Of a stretch of 64,000 bases of DNA, positions 16,665 to 25,410 are shown in pieces. This DNA comes from Pseudogulbenkiania sp. MAI-1 (lineage in GTDB: Bacteria > Pseudomonadota > Gammaproteobacteria > Burkholderiales > Chromobacteriaceae), in assembly GCF_000527175.1 (NCBI RefSeq), contig NZ_AZUR01000001.1:1585011-1649010 (forward strand), read 5' to 3'. A model generated the notes under the pieces. That model worked only from the letters and a program-made list of their open reading frames with translations. It was not told the DNA's origin and searched no databases. Numbering within the stretch: position 1 is the first letter of the stretch; every line of letters begins with the position of its first letter. Position numbers and translations under genes: made by a program.

Positions 16665-18014
16665 ATGCAGACCAAACACAAAGTCGTGCTCCTGACCATC
16701 CTGCCCTTGCTGCTGGCCATGCTGGCGCTGGGGGGCTTGCTGGTGCATCGCAGCCAGAGCCTGACCGAGCAGCAGAGTCGGCTGATCGAGGAGACCTTGC
16801 TCGCCACCAAGCAGGCGGAGCTGCAGCACTACACCCAGCTGGCGATGACGGCGATCGGCCCGCTCTACGCCTCCGGCCGCAACGACGCGGAAGCCAAGGA
16901 GCAGGCCAAGGCCATCCTGCGCGGGATCAGCTACGGCGAGGACGGCTATTTCTTCGTCTACGATCTGGCCGGCAACAACCTGGTGCATCCGCGCAAGCCG
17001 GGACTGGTGGGCAAAAACCTGTGGAACCTGACCGACCCGCACGGCCGCCACGTGATCCGCTCGCTGCTGACGGCGGCCAGGAGCGGCAGCGGCTTCCAGC
17101 GCTACGACTGGGAGAAGCCGTCGTCGCACCAGATGACCGAGAAGCTCGGCTACGTGGTGCTGCTGGAGCGCTGGGGCTGGGTGCTGGGGACCGGGGTCTA
17201 TATCGATGACATCGAACGCGCCACTGCCCAGCTGCGTAGTCGGGCTTCGGCCAACGTGCACGATACGCTGTGGGGCATCGCCGCCGTGGCCGCCGCCGCG
17301 GTATTGCTGGTGTTCGCTGGTGGGGTGGTGCTCAACGTCAGCGAGCACCGCGTGGCCGACGCCAAGCTCAAGGCGCTGGCCCAGCGGCTGGTGAATTCGC
17401 AGGAACAGGAGCGGGCGCGGGTGTCGCGCGAGCTGCACGACGGCATCAGTCAGCTCTTGGTGTCGGTCAAGTTCCAGTTCGAGCTGGCCCAGCACAAGCT
17501 GGAGGCCGGCGAGCCGGCGCTGGCGGAGGTCGAGAAGGGGTTGGCGGGGCTCGGCGAGGCGTTGAGCGAGGTGCGGCGCATCTCGCACGATCTGCGGCCG
17601 TCGGTGCTCGACATGCTGGGACTATCAGCGGCGCTGACCCAGTTGGCGGCCGAATTCGGCCAACGCACCGGCATCCACGTGGCGTTCGCCAACACCCTGG
17701 ACGACGCCTGCCTCGAGGATCGTCAGGCAGTGGCCTTGTTCCGCATCGCGCAGGAGGCTTTCACCAATGTCGAGCGGCACGCCCAGGCAGGGCGGGTGAC
17801 GCTGGAGTTATCGCGGGTGCAGTACGGGGTGCGCATGGCGGTGGTGGATGACGGCCGCGGCTTCGACGTGGAGAATGTCGACCGGTCGCAGACCCGCGGC
17901 ATCGGGCTGCGCAATATCCGCGAGCGTGTCGAGCACCTGGGAGGGCTGTGCCAACTGACCTCCCAGCCGGGGCATACGGTGCTGGAAGTCACATTGCCGG
18001 TTTATGGAGTTTGA
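16665..18014 (+). CDS. Cache-sensor histidine kinase (NarL/HisKA_3 type)
   Basis: A 449-residue membrane kinase. A first membrane helix (residues 8-28) and a second (about 204-224) flank a periplasmic single-Cache domain with 'GEDGYFFVYDLAGNNLVHP' and 'GWVLGTGVYIDDI'. The cytoplasmic part has a HisKA_3 box (RARVSRELHDGISQLLV, phospho-acceptor H258) and an HATPase domain (NVERHAQAG, DDGRGF, GIGLRNIRERVEHLGG). Cache domains commonly bind small carboxylates. It is followed with no gap by its response regulator and faces cstA, so it likely senses the substrate or a related metabolite. Confidence 0.9.
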   Translation: MQTKHKVVLLTILPLLLAMLALGGLLVHRSQSLTEQQSRLIEETLLATKQAELQHYTQLAMTAIGPLYASGRNDAEAKEQAKAILRGISYGEDGYFFVYDLAGNNLVHPRKPGLVGKNLWNLTDPHGRHVIRSLLTAARSGSGFQRYDWEKPSSHQMTEKLGYVVLLERWGWVLGTGVYIDDIERATAQLRSRASANVHDTLWGIAAVAAAAVLLVFAGGVVLNVSEHRVADAKLKALAQRLVNSQEQERARVSRELHDGISQLLVSVKFQFELAQHKLEAGEPALAEVEKGLAGLGEALSEVRRISHDLRPSVLDMLGLSAALTQLAAEFGQRTGIHVAFANTLDDACLEDRQAVALFRIAQEAFTNVERHAQAGRVTLELSRVQYGVRMAVVDDGRGFDVENVDRSQTRGIGLRNIRERVEHLGGLCQLTSQPGHTVLEVTLPVYGV

Positions 18015-18662
18015 ATGAGTCTGCAAGAAGCGAATACCGAGTCCCGCATCCGTCTCATGCTGGTGGATGATCACCCCCTGGTGCGCGACGGGCTGCGCGC
18101 CCGGCTGGGCAGCGTGCCGCGTCTGGACGTGGTGGGGGAGGCCGGCAGCGGGCGCGAGGCGCTGGAGCTGGCCGACACACTGCGGCCCGACCTTATGCTG
18201 GTGGACATCGGCATGCGCGACATGAACGGCATCCAGCTCACCGCCGCGCTGCACGAGCGCCATCCCGGCGTAGTGGTGGTGATCCTCAGCATGTACGACA
18301 ACGCCGAGTACGTTACCAGCGCGATCCGCGCCGGCGCGCGTGGCTACGTGTTGAAGGACGCGCCGTCGCAGGAGATCATCGCCGCCATCGAGGCGGCGGT
18401 GGCCGGCGGCAGCTACTACAGCCACGCCGTCGCCCATGCCCTGGTTGAACCGGCTCCGCAGGCCGATCCGTTGACCGAGCGCGAGCGCGAGGTGCTGCTG
18501 TTGCTGGCGGCCGGTCAGAGCAACAAGATGGTGGCGGCCAATCTGGCGATCAGCGTGCGTACCGTCGAGGCGCACCGGTTGAACCTGCGCCGCAAGCTCG
18601 GGGTGGAGAATGTCGCGGCGCTGGTGAAGTATGCGATGGAGCGCGGCTGGATCAAGGGGTAA
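18015..18662 (+). CDS. NarL/LuxR family response regulator
   Basis: A 215-residue regulator. The receiver domain carries DDHP, phospho-acceptor D64 (LMLVDIGM) and the conserved Lys in VLKDAPSQE. The C-terminal GerE/LuxR HTH (LTEREREVLLLLAAGQSNKMVAANLAISVRTVEAH, here quoted in part) binds DNA. It starts one base after the kinase stop, so the two are co-transcribed. The likely target is the divergent cstA operon through the dyad at 16539-16560. Confidence 0.92.
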   Translation: MSLQEANTESRIRLMLVDDHPLVRDGLRARLGSVPRLDVVGEAGSGREALELADTLRPDLMLVDIGMRDMNGIQLTAALHERHPGVVVVILSMYDNAEYVTSAIRAGARGYVLKDAPSQEIIAAIEAAVAGGSYYSHAVAHALVEPAPQADPLTEREREVLLLLAAGQSNKMVAANLAISVRTVEAHRLNLRRKLGVENVAALVKYAMERGWIKG

Positions 18663-18683
18663 ATCGCCCGTCAGGGCCGGCCC

Positions 18684-20591
18684 TTACGCCAGGTTGGCTG
18701 TAATCCCCTCCAGCTCGTCCTGCAGCAGCAGCCATTCCTCTTCGACCTCGGCCAGCCGCGCCGATACCTCGCCCTGGCGCTTGATGCTGTCGGCGAGCTT
18801 GGCCTTGTTGACGTCCTGGTAGGCCTCTTCCGAGGCGAGGAAGGCGTCCAGTTCGGCTTTCTCGCCGGACAGCTTCTCCAGCTCCTTTTCCAGCTTGGCG
18901 AGCTTGCTTTGCAGTGGCTTCTTCAGTGCCGACAGGCGCTGGCGCTGCTCGGCTTCCAGTCGCTTCTGTTCCTTGCGGTTGACGCTCTGCGCATCGCCGG
19001 CGGAGGGCTTGGCGCCTTCGGCCAGTTGCTCCAGACGCCACTGGCGGTAGTCTTCCAGATCGCCGTCGAACGGCCGCACCGTGCCGTCGGCCACCAGCCA
19101 GAACAGGTCGGTGGTTGATTCCAAGAGCGCGCGGTCGTGCGAGACCACCACCAGCGCGCCGGGGAAGTCCTGCAGCGCCAGCGTCAGGGCGTGGCGCATC
19201 TCCAGGTCGAGGTGGTTGGTCGGTTCGTCGAGCAGCAGCAGGTTGGGCTTTTCCCAGACGATCAGCGCCAGCGCCAGGCGCGCCTTCTCGCCGCCGGACA
19301 TCGGCCCCACCGGGCTGGTGGCGGCGTCTCCGCGGAAGTTGAAGCCACCGAGGAAGGTGCGCAGGTCCTGCTCGCGCGCCTGCGGGGCGAGCCGCGCCAG
19401 GTGCTGCAGCGGCGTGTCGTCCATGCGCAGCGTTTCCAGCTGGTGCTGGGCGAAGTAGCCGATCTTCAGCATCTGAGCCCCGATTACCTCGCCTTCCAGC
19501 ACCTTCAGCTCGCCAGCCAGCAGTTTGACCAGTGTCGATTTGCCGGCGCCGTTGACGCCCAACAGGCCGATGCGGCTGCCGGCCTCGACCGACAGTGAGA
19601 CGCGTTGCAGGATCGGCGTGGTGCCGTAGCCGATGGCGACCTTGTCAAGTCGAAGCAGCGGGTTGGGCAGGGAGGCCGGCGCTGCGAAGGTGAAGTCGAA
19701 CGGCGAATCGACGTGGGCCGGGGCGATGCGCTCCAGCTTCTCCAGCGCCTTGACCCGGCTCTGGGCCTGGCGCGCTTTGGTGGCCTTGGCCTTGAAGCGG
19801 TTGATGAAGGATTCGAGGTGGGCGATCTGGCGCTGCTGCTTGTCGAATTCGGATTGCTGGCGCGCCAGCTTCTCGGCGCGCATGGTCTCGAACTGGCTGT
19901 AGTTGCCGGTGTAGAGCGTGAGCGTCTGGTTGGCCACTTCGACGATCTGGCCGCACACGGCGTCGAGGAAATCGCGGTCGTGCGAGATCACCAGCAGCGT
20001 GCTGGGGTAGGCCTTGAGCCAGTCTTCCAGCCACAGCACGGTTTCCAGGTCGAGGTGGTTGGTCGGTTCGTCGAGCAGTAAGAGGTCGGAGCGGCACATC
20101 AGCGCCTGCGCCAGGTTGAGGCGCATGCGCCAGCCTCCGGAGAAACTCGCCACTTCGCGCTGCTGGGCTTCCGGGGCGAAGCCGAGGCCGGTCAGCAGCT
20201 TGGCGGCGCGTGCTGGGGCGGCGTAGCCGTCGATGTGGTCGAGCTCGCCGTGCAGCTGGCCGATGGCGGCGCCGTCGTTGGCGTGTTCGGCTTCGGCCAG
20301 TTTGCGTTGCAGCTGGCGCAGCTCGGCGTCGCCGTCGAGCACATAGTCGAGCGCGGAGCAGGCGAGTGCCGGGGTTTCCTGCGCCACGTGGGCGATGGTC
20401 CAGTGCGCCGGCACCGAGGCCTCGCCGCTGTCGGCGTGCAGATGCCCCATCAACAGGGCGAACAGGCTGGATTTGCCGGCGCCGTTGGCGCCGACCACGC
20501 CGACCTTGTAGCCGGGGTTGAGGGTGACGCTGGCGTTGATGAGCAGTTCTTTCAGCCCGCGGCGCAGGCTGAGGTTTTGCAGTTGGATCAT
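18684..20591 (-). CDS. yheS: ABC-F family ribosome-associated ATPase YheS
   Basis: A 635-residue soluble protein with two ABC domains and no membrane segments. Walker A motifs are GANGAGKSS and GVNGAGKST, the signatures are FSGGWRMRLNLAQ and MSGGEKARLAL, and both Walker B motifs read LLLLDEPTNHLDLE. The inter-domain linker with IAHLESFINRFKAKATKARQAQ is the P-site tRNA interaction motif region of ABC-F. A lysine/glutamate-rich coiled coil ends it. The close match in arrangement is E. coli YheS. Start at MIQLQNLSLRRG with AGGAAA upstream. Confidence 0.9.
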   Translation of the reverse strand: MIQLQNLSLRRGLKELLINASVTLNPGYKVGVVGANGAGKSSLFALLMGHLHADSGEASVPAHWTIAHVAQETPALACSALDYVLDGDAELRQLQRKLAEAEHANDGAAIGQLHGELDHIDGYAAPARAAKLLTGLGFAPEAQQREVASFSGGWRMRLNLAQALMCRSDLLLLDEPTNHLDLETVLWLEDWLKAYPSTLLVISHDRDFLDAVCGQIVEVANQTLTLYTGNYSQFETMRAEKLARQQSEFDKQQRQIAHLESFINRFKAKATKARQAQSRVKALEKLERIAPAHVDSPFDFTFAAPASLPNPLLRLDKVAIGYGTTPILQRVSLSVEAGSRIGLLGVNGAGKSTLVKLLAGELKVLEGEVIGAQMLKIGYFAQHQLETLRMDDTPLQHLARLAPQAREQDLRTFLGGFNFRGDAATSPVGPMSGGEKARLALALIVWEKPNLLLLDEPTNHLDLEMRHALTLALQDFPGALVVVSHDRALLESTTDLFWLVADGTVRPFDGDLEDYRQWRLEQLAEGAKPSAGDAQSVNRKEQKRLEAEQRQRLSALKKPLQSKLAKLEKELEKLSGEKAELDAFLASEEAYQDVNKAKLADSIKRQGEVSARLAEVEEEWLLLQDELEGITANLA

Positions 20592-20649
20592 GAGGTTTCC
20601 TGCGCCGCTGACGGCGCGGTTCGAATCATCGTGTGAGCCTGTTCCGGGG

Positions 20650-20756
20650 CGTAGGATGGGTGGAGCACAGCGCAACCCATCGTCGATGGGTTTCGGCGCC
20701 TATTCCTTCACAGCGCTGTGCTACCTTGCTCGGTCAGCGCCTTCACCCATCCTATG
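20650..20756. repeat. REP-like inverted repeat between yheS and tsaD
   Basis: CGTAGGATGGGTG at 20650-20662 is mirrored by CACCCATCCTATG at 20744-20756. Inside, GCGCAACCCATC and GATGGGTTTCGGCGC pair at 20680-20698, and CAGCGCTGTGCT stands against the first arm's GAGCACAGCGC. The word GTAGGATGGGTG belongs to an extragenic repeat seen in several proteobacteria. It fills the gap downstream of tsaD and upstream of yheS. Confidence 0.7.
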
Positions 20757-20788
20757 CCCGCGAGCGCAGCCGATTTATTTCCAGGTGC

Positions 20789-21814
20789 TCAGGCAGGTGG
20801 CAGGCTACCCAAATCCCACCTCGGCTTCACGCTGTAGCCGCCGGCCGGCTGGGCGTACTTCAGCCGCATGGCGCCGGCGTAGGCGATCATCGCGCCGTTG
20901 TCGGTGCACAGCGCCAGCGGCGGGTAGAACACCTCGAAACGGCCCTTGGCGGCCAGTGCATTCAGTGCGGCGCGCAGCTGCTTGTTGGCACCGACGCCGC
21001 CGGCCACCACCAGCCGCGCCATGTTGGCCTTCTTCAGTGCCTTCAGCGATTTGCCGACCAGCACCTCGACGATGGCATCCTGGAAGGCGCGGCAGATGTC
21101 GTTGCGGGTCTGGGTGTCGATCGGGCCGTGCTCGGTTTCCTGATGGCGCACCAGCGTCAGCACGGCGGTCTTGAGACCGGAGAAGCTCATGTCGAGATCG
21201 TCCGACTTCAGCATCGGGCGCGGCAGCGTGAAGCGCTGCGGGTCGCCGCTTTCGGCCAGCCTCGACAGCGTCGGGCCGCCAGGGTAGTCGAGGCCGAGCA
21301 GCTTGGCGGTCTTGTCGAAAGCCTCGCCGGCGGCGTCGTCCAGCGTCTCGCCGAGAATCTCGTAATCACCCACGCCGCGCACTGCCATCAGCTGGGTGTG
21401 ACCGCCGGAGACCAGCAGTGCGACGAAGGGGAAGGCCGGTTTCGGCTCTGCCAGCAGCGGCGAGAGCAGGTGGCCTTCCAGGTGGTGCACGCCAATCACC
21501 GGGATGTCGAGGCCGAAGGCCAGCGCGTTGGCGATACTGGCGCCTACCAGGAGCGCGCCGCCCAGGCCCGGGCCCTGGGTGTAGGCAATGGCATCCACAT
21601 CCTGCAGCGTCTTGCCGGCCTCGGCGAGGCAGGATTCGGTCAGCGGGATGGCGCGGCGGATGTGGTCGCGGCTCGCCAGTTCCGGCACCACGCCGCCGTA
21701 TTCGGCGTGCATCGCCATCTGCGTGTGCAGCTGATGGGCCAGCAGGCCCTGTTCGGTGTCGTACAGCGCGACGCCGGTTTCGTCGCAGGACGATTCAATA
21801 CCCAGTACCAGCAT
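20789..21814 (-). CDS. tsaD: tRNA threonylcarbamoyladenosine synthase subunit TsaD
   Basis: A 341-residue ASKHA-fold protein that transfers threonylcarbamoyl to A37 of ANN-decoding tRNAs with TsaB and TsaE. It begins MLVLGIESSCDETGVALYD, has the iron-binding HxxxH in GVHHLEGHLLSPLL, VSGGHTQL, the nucleotide site GEAFDKTAKLLGL, and VAGGVGANKQLR with a final CTDNGAMIA. Length is usual. The longer upstream frame (to 21919) overlaps the divergent OsmC gene start and is not used. Confidence 0.95.
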   Translation of the reverse strand: MLVLGIESSCDETGVALYDTEQGLLAHQLHTQMAMHAEYGGVVPELASRDHIRRAIPLTESCLAEAGKTLQDVDAIAYTQGPGLGGALLVGASIANALAFGLDIPVIGVHHLEGHLLSPLLAEPKPAFPFVALLVSGGHTQLMAVRGVGDYEILGETLDDAAGEAFDKTAKLLGLDYPGGPTLSRLAESGDPQRFTLPRPMLKSDDLDMSFSGLKTAVLTLVRHQETEHGPIDTQTRNDICRAFQDAIVEVLVGKSLKALKKANMARLVVAGGVGANKQLRAALNALAAKGRFEVFYPPLALCTDNGAMIAYAGAMRLKYAQPAGGYSVKPRWDLGSLPPA

Positions 21815-21918
21815 GATGAAAGTTATAACGGGAAAATCTTTCCATTTTACCGGCGAATCTTTGTGAGCCCAAATCGGCGATGGTAGCCTTGCAGGCTTGA
21901 TTGACCAGGAGAACAACA

Positions 21919-22338
21919 ATGAAGGCCAAACTGAGATGGATCGACGGGGTGTGTTTCATGGGCGAGACCGGCAGCGGCCACGCCGTGGTGATGGACGGCG
22001 CGCCGGAAGGCGGCGGCCGTAACCTCGGTCCGCGCCCGATGGAGCTGCTGTTGCTGGGCACCGCCGGCTGCACCAGCTACGACGTGCTGAGCATCCTGAA
22101 GAAGTCACGCCAGGACGTGCACGACTGCTGGGTCGACATCGAGGCCGAACGCGCCGATACCGACCCCAAGGTGTTCACCCGCATTCATTTCCATTTCGTC
22201 GTGGTCGGCCGCGAACTGAAGCCCGACGCTGTCGAGCGCGCCATCAAGCTCTCCGCCGAGAAGTATTGCTCCGCCTCGATCATGCTGGGCAAGACCGCCG
22301 ACATCACCCACGACTTCGAGCTGCGCGATCCCGCCTGA
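21919..22338 (+). CDS. OsmC family protein (YhfA-like)
   Basis: A 139-residue OsmC/Ohr-superfamily protein. The two reactive cysteines are in 'LLLGTAGCTSYDV' (near residue 53) and 'AEKYCSASIMLG' (near residue 117), the usual spacing for thiol peroxidase-type members. YhfA proteins of this length are common in gamma- and betaproteobacteria; the physiological substrate is unknown. Start at 21919 with CCAGGAG 10 nt upstream. Divergent from tsaD, and followed by its own terminator. Confidence 0.85.
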   Translation: MKAKLRWIDGVCFMGETGSGHAVVMDGAPEGGGRNLGPRPMELLLLGTAGCTSYDVLSILKKSRQDVHDCWVDIEAERADTDPKVFTRIHFHFVVVGRELKPDAVERAIKLSAEKYCSASIMLGKTADITHDFELRDPA

Positions 22339-22375
22339 GCTGCCCCGCCGACCTGCCGCTTTGCCGCTTTGCCGC

Positions 22376-22398
22376 ACGCCACCTCCGGGTGGCGTTTT
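22376..22398 (+). terminator. Rho-independent terminator after the OsmC gene
   Basis: ACGCCACC and GGTGGCGT form an 8-bp stem around TCCG and run into TTTT. It isolates the OsmC gene from the flagellar operon. Confidence 0.7.
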
Positions 22399-22514
22399 CG
22401 TGTCTGCCGCCGGGGCGGCAATTGTTGCCGCCTTGCCGCCCTGTCCATGTTGCCGCCCCATCGTCCTCTAGGCGGAATCCAGTCATTTCAAGCCCTTATC
22501 CGAGGTGATCATGT

Positions 22515-22530
22515 TGGCATGAAAAATGCT
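22515..22530 (+). promoter_or_regulatory. Sigma-54 promoter of the flgB operon
   Basis: TTGGCATGAAAAATGCTT has GG at 22516-22517 and GC at 22528-22529, separated by exactly 10 nt, the invariant geometry of -24/-12 promoters. It lies 27 nt before the flgB start, so initiation would be about 15 nt upstream of it. Sigma-54 control of rod and hook genes by an FlrC-like activator is known in polar flagellar systems. Confidence 0.7.
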
Positions 22531-22556
22531 TTTGGGGTGTCATCCAGGAGAAGGTC

Positions 22557-22967
22557 ATGCTCGACAAGATTGCCCACTATTTCGATTTCCAGCAGCAGGC
22601 GCTCAATCTGCGCGCCAAGCGCGCCGAGGTGATCGCCAGCAACATTGCCAACGCCGACACGCCCAACTACAAGGCGGTCGATATCGATTTTGCCGCGGCG
22701 CTGCAATCGGCCCAGGGCAATCCGTCGCGCCTGGCCATGACCGTGACCGATCCGGCACACATCGCCTCGCAGCCGGCCACGGGCGGCAGCGTGGGCGCCG
22801 AACTCAAGTACCGCAGCGCGGTGCAGCGCAGCCTGGACGGCAACACCGTGGACATGGACGTCGAGCGCGCCGCCTTCACCGACAACGCCATGCAGTACCA
22901 ATCCACGCTGACCTTCCTCAATCGCCGCATCTCCGGCCTGAACGACGCCATCAAGGGAGGCCAGTAA
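22557..22967 (+). CDS. flgB: Flagellar basal-body rod protein FlgB
   Basis: A 136-residue proximal rod subunit, exported through the flagellar type III apparatus without a cleaved signal. The N-terminal family motif AEVIASNIANADTPNYKA is at about residues 24-41, and the C-terminal helix ends in 'QSTLTFLNRRISGLNDAIKGGQ'. Length is typical. First gene of flgBCDEFGHI, with an AGGAGAAGG ribosome site. Confidence 0.95.
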   Translation: MLDKIAHYFDFQQQALNLRAKRAEVIASNIANADTPNYKAVDIDFAAALQSAQGNPSRLAMTVTDPAHIASQPATGGSVGAELKYRSAVQRSLDGNTVDMDVERAAFTDNAMQYQSTLTFLNRRISGLNDAIKGGQ

Positions 22968-22969
22968 GC

Positions 22970-23380
22970 ATGTCGCTCAACAATGTCTTCACCATTGCCG
23001 GCTCGGCGCTGACCGCGCAGTCGATGCGCCTCAACGTGGTGGCGAGCAACATCGCCAACGCCGAGAGCGCCACCAGCTCGACCGGCCAGCCCTACCAGGG
23101 CCGCCACGTGGTGTTCTCCGCCATCCCGGTGTCGGCCAGCCAGCCGCAGGTGGCCGGCGTGCGCGTGACTTCGGTGGTGGAGGATACCTCGCCGCCGCGC
23201 CTCAAATACGATCCGGGCAACCCGCTGGCCGACCAGCGCGGTTACGTGAACCTGCCCAACGTCGACCCGGTGGAGGAGATGGCCGACATGATTTCCGCCG
23301 CGCGCTCCTACCAGACCAACGTCGAATTGATGAACACCGCCAAGAACCTGCTGCAGAAGACCCTGCAGCTAGGCCAATAA
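22970..23380 (+). CDS. flgC: Flagellar basal-body rod protein FlgC
   Basis: A 136-residue rod subunit. It has the N-terminal VVASNIANAESATSSTGQPYQ (split here) and the C-terminal YVNLPNVDPVEEMADMISA followed by SYQTNVELMNTAKNLL, both diagnostic of FlgC. It starts 2 nt after the flgB stop, so translation is coupled. Confidence 0.95.
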   Translation: MSLNNVFTIAGSALTAQSMRLNVVASNIANAESATSSTGQPYQGRHVVFSAIPVSASQPQVAGVRVTSVVEDTSPPRLKYDPGNPLADQRGYVNLPNVDPVEEMADMISAARSYQTNVELMNTAKNLLQKTLQLGQ

Positions 23381-23397
23381 GCCAGGAGAGCTGAGAC

Positions 23398-24093
23398 ATG
23401 GCCAGCAGCAGCGTCACTTCCACCTCCAATAACCCGTACTCCGTCCTGAATACCGGCAGCAGCGCCTCGTCGTCTTCGGCGACTTCGTCGGAAAGCATCC
23501 AGAACCGCTTTCTGACGCTCTTGACCACCCAGCTCAAGGCGCAGGACCCGCTGAATCCGATGGAGAACAACGAGATCACCTCGCAGATGGCGCAGATCAG
23601 CCAGGTGAGCGGGCTCGAGAATCTCAGCACTATGATTAACTCGCTGCTGCAGAGCCAGTACGGCACCCAGTCGCTGCTGGCGGCATCGCTGGTCGGCAAG
23701 ACCGCGATGATCGACGGCAATACCCTCACGCTGACGGAAGGCGGGACGGCGCAGGGCGGCGTGATTCTCGACGCCGCGGCCAAGAACCTGGCGATTACCG
23801 TCAAGAATTCGAGTGGCGAGGTGATTGATACCCTCACCATGAGCGACGTCAAGGCCGGCCTCACCACGTTCGACTGGGACGGCACCGACAAGGACGGCAA
23901 CCCGGTCGCCGCAGGCAATTACACCTTCAGTGTGGCGGCGACCAACGTGAGCGGCGGCAAGACCACCACCGTGGCAACCCAGTCGCTCTCCAACCAGCAC
24001 GTCGATGCCGTGGTCTGGGACAAGGGCAGTCCCTATATCGTGACGCCGCAGGGCGAGCGCGTGGCGATCGCCAACATCGTACAACTGTCTTGA
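23398..24093 (+). CDS. flgD: Flagellar hook scaffolding protein FlgD
   Basis: A 231-residue hook-cap protein. After a Ser-rich N-terminus comes the FlgD motif 'FLTLLTTQLKAQDPLNPMENNEITSQMAQIS', the segment that positions it on the rod tip. A FlgD Ig-like/tudor region follows (GTDKDGNPVAAGNYTFSV). The cap is discarded when the hook is complete. The gene is 17 nt after flgC. Confidence 0.95.
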   Translation: MASSSVTSTSNNPYSVLNTGSSASSSSATSSESIQNRFLTLLTTQLKAQDPLNPMENNEITSQMAQISQVSGLENLSTMINSLLQSQYGTQSLLAASLVGKTAMIDGNTLTLTEGGTAQGGVILDAAAKNLAITVKNSSGEVIDTLTMSDVKAGLTTFDWDGTDKDGNPVAAGNYTFSVAATNVSGGKTTTVATQSLSNQHVDAVVWDKGSPYIVTPQGERVAIANIVQLS

Positions 24094-24128
24094 TGCTGCA
24101 GTACTAACCGTTAGCAGGAGAAGAAGAA

Positions 24129-25388
24129 ATGGGTTTTCAGCAAGGTTTGAGCGGTCTGGCAGCATCGTCGAAGCAGCTGGAAGTGGTCGGCAACAACGTA
24201 GCCAACGCCAGCACCAGTGGTTTCAAGCGCTCGCGCACCGAGTTTGCCGACATGTACGGCTCCAGCCTGTACGGCATGAGCAGCGCCCAGGCCGGTATCG
24301 GGGTGCGTACCTCCGGGGTCAGCCAGATGTTCGAGCAGGGCAACATCAATTCGACCGGCAACAACCTGGACCTGGCCATTTCCGGCAACGGTTTTTTCAT
24401 CCTGAAGTCGCCCAGCAGCGCCTCCACCGAGAATGTCTACAGCCGCAGCGGTGCCTTCCAGGTCAATGCCAACGGCTTTCTCGTCAACGGCGACGGCTAC
24501 AAGCTGCAGGGTTATGACGCCCTGGACGGGGTGATCCAATACACCGCCACCCCGGTCGACCTGCAGTTCGAGACCAGTCTGATCGCCCCGACCGCCACCA
24601 GCAACGTGGATCTGGGGGTCAACCTCAATTCCAGCGCCACCGCCAACGACCTGGCCACGGTGGGCGCCGTGGACCCGACCGATACCACTACCTTCACCTC
24701 GGCGACCTCGGTCAAGATTTACGACAGCCTCGGCAACACGCACGACCTGAGCTTCTATTTCATCAAGGGCACGCCGACCGCCACCGGTACCGACTGGACC
24801 GTAACCCCCTTCATCGATGGCACCGCGGTGAGTTCCCCCGCCACGCCGCAGACGCTGAGCTTCGATACCGACGGCAACTTGGTCAGCGGCGGTGCGTTCT
24901 CGGTCAGCTACGATGTGACGCCGCCCAACGGTAGCGCCACCATCCAGGTGACCAGCGTCGATCTGACCTCCTCGACCCAGTTCAATTCCTCGTTCGGGGT
25001 CAATTCGCTGTCGGCAGACGGTAACGCCCCCGGTACGCTGACCAGCATGAACATCAACAACCAGGGCATCATCGAGGCGACCTATTCCAACGGCAAGACC
25101 GTCTCTATCGGCCAGGTGGCGCTGGCCAACTTCACCAATGTCCAGGGGTTGCAGCCGATGGGCGGCAACCTGTGGAAGGATGTGGCCAGCTCAACCGGCG
25201 GCGCCAAGGTCGGCACGCCGCTGTCGTCGGACCTGGGGGAAATCCAGTCTGGGGCGCTGGAAGAGTCGAACGTCGACCTGACCGCCGAACTGGTGGACAT
25301 GATCGTGGCGCAGCGCTTCTACCAGGCCAACGCCCAGACCATCAAGACGCAGGACGCCATCCTGCAGACCCTGATCAACCTGCGCTGA
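24129..25388 (+). CDS. flgE: Flagellar hook protein FlgE
   Basis: A 419-residue hook subunit. N-terminal LEVVGNNVANASTSGFKRSR and C-terminal EESNVDLTAELVDMIVAQR then FYQANAQTIKTQD are the conserved coiled-coil terminal segments; the centre is Thr/Ser-rich and variable, as expected for the surface domains. A GGAGAAGAAG ribosome site precedes the ATG. Confidence 0.95.
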   Translation: MGFQQGLSGLAASSKQLEVVGNNVANASTSGFKRSRTEFADMYGSSLYGMSSAQAGIGVRTSGVSQMFEQGNINSTGNNLDLAISGNGFFILKSPSSASTENVYSRSGAFQVNANGFLVNGDGYKLQGYDALDGVIQYTATPVDLQFETSLIAPTATSNVDLGVNLNSSATANDLATVGAVDPTDTTTFTSATSVKIYDSLGNTHDLSFYFIKGTPTATGTDWTVTPFIDGTAVSSPATPQTLSFDTDGNLVSGGAFSVSYDVTPPNGSATIQVTSVDLTSSTQFNSSFGVNSLSADGNAPGTLTSMNINNQGIIEATYSNGKTVSIGQVALANFTNVQGLQPMGGNLWKDVASSTGGAKVGTPLSSDLGEIQSGALEESNVDLTAELVDMIVAQRFYQANAQTIKTQDAILQTLINLR

Positions 25389-25410
25389 GCGTTGACCGGA
25401 TAAACGCACC

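Noticed and set aside
22339..22500. Repeated TTGCCGC words after the OsmC gene as a CRISPR-like or tandem array
   Set aside because: The copies are short, irregularly spaced and lack uniform spacers. No CRISPR array or cas gene is present in the window.
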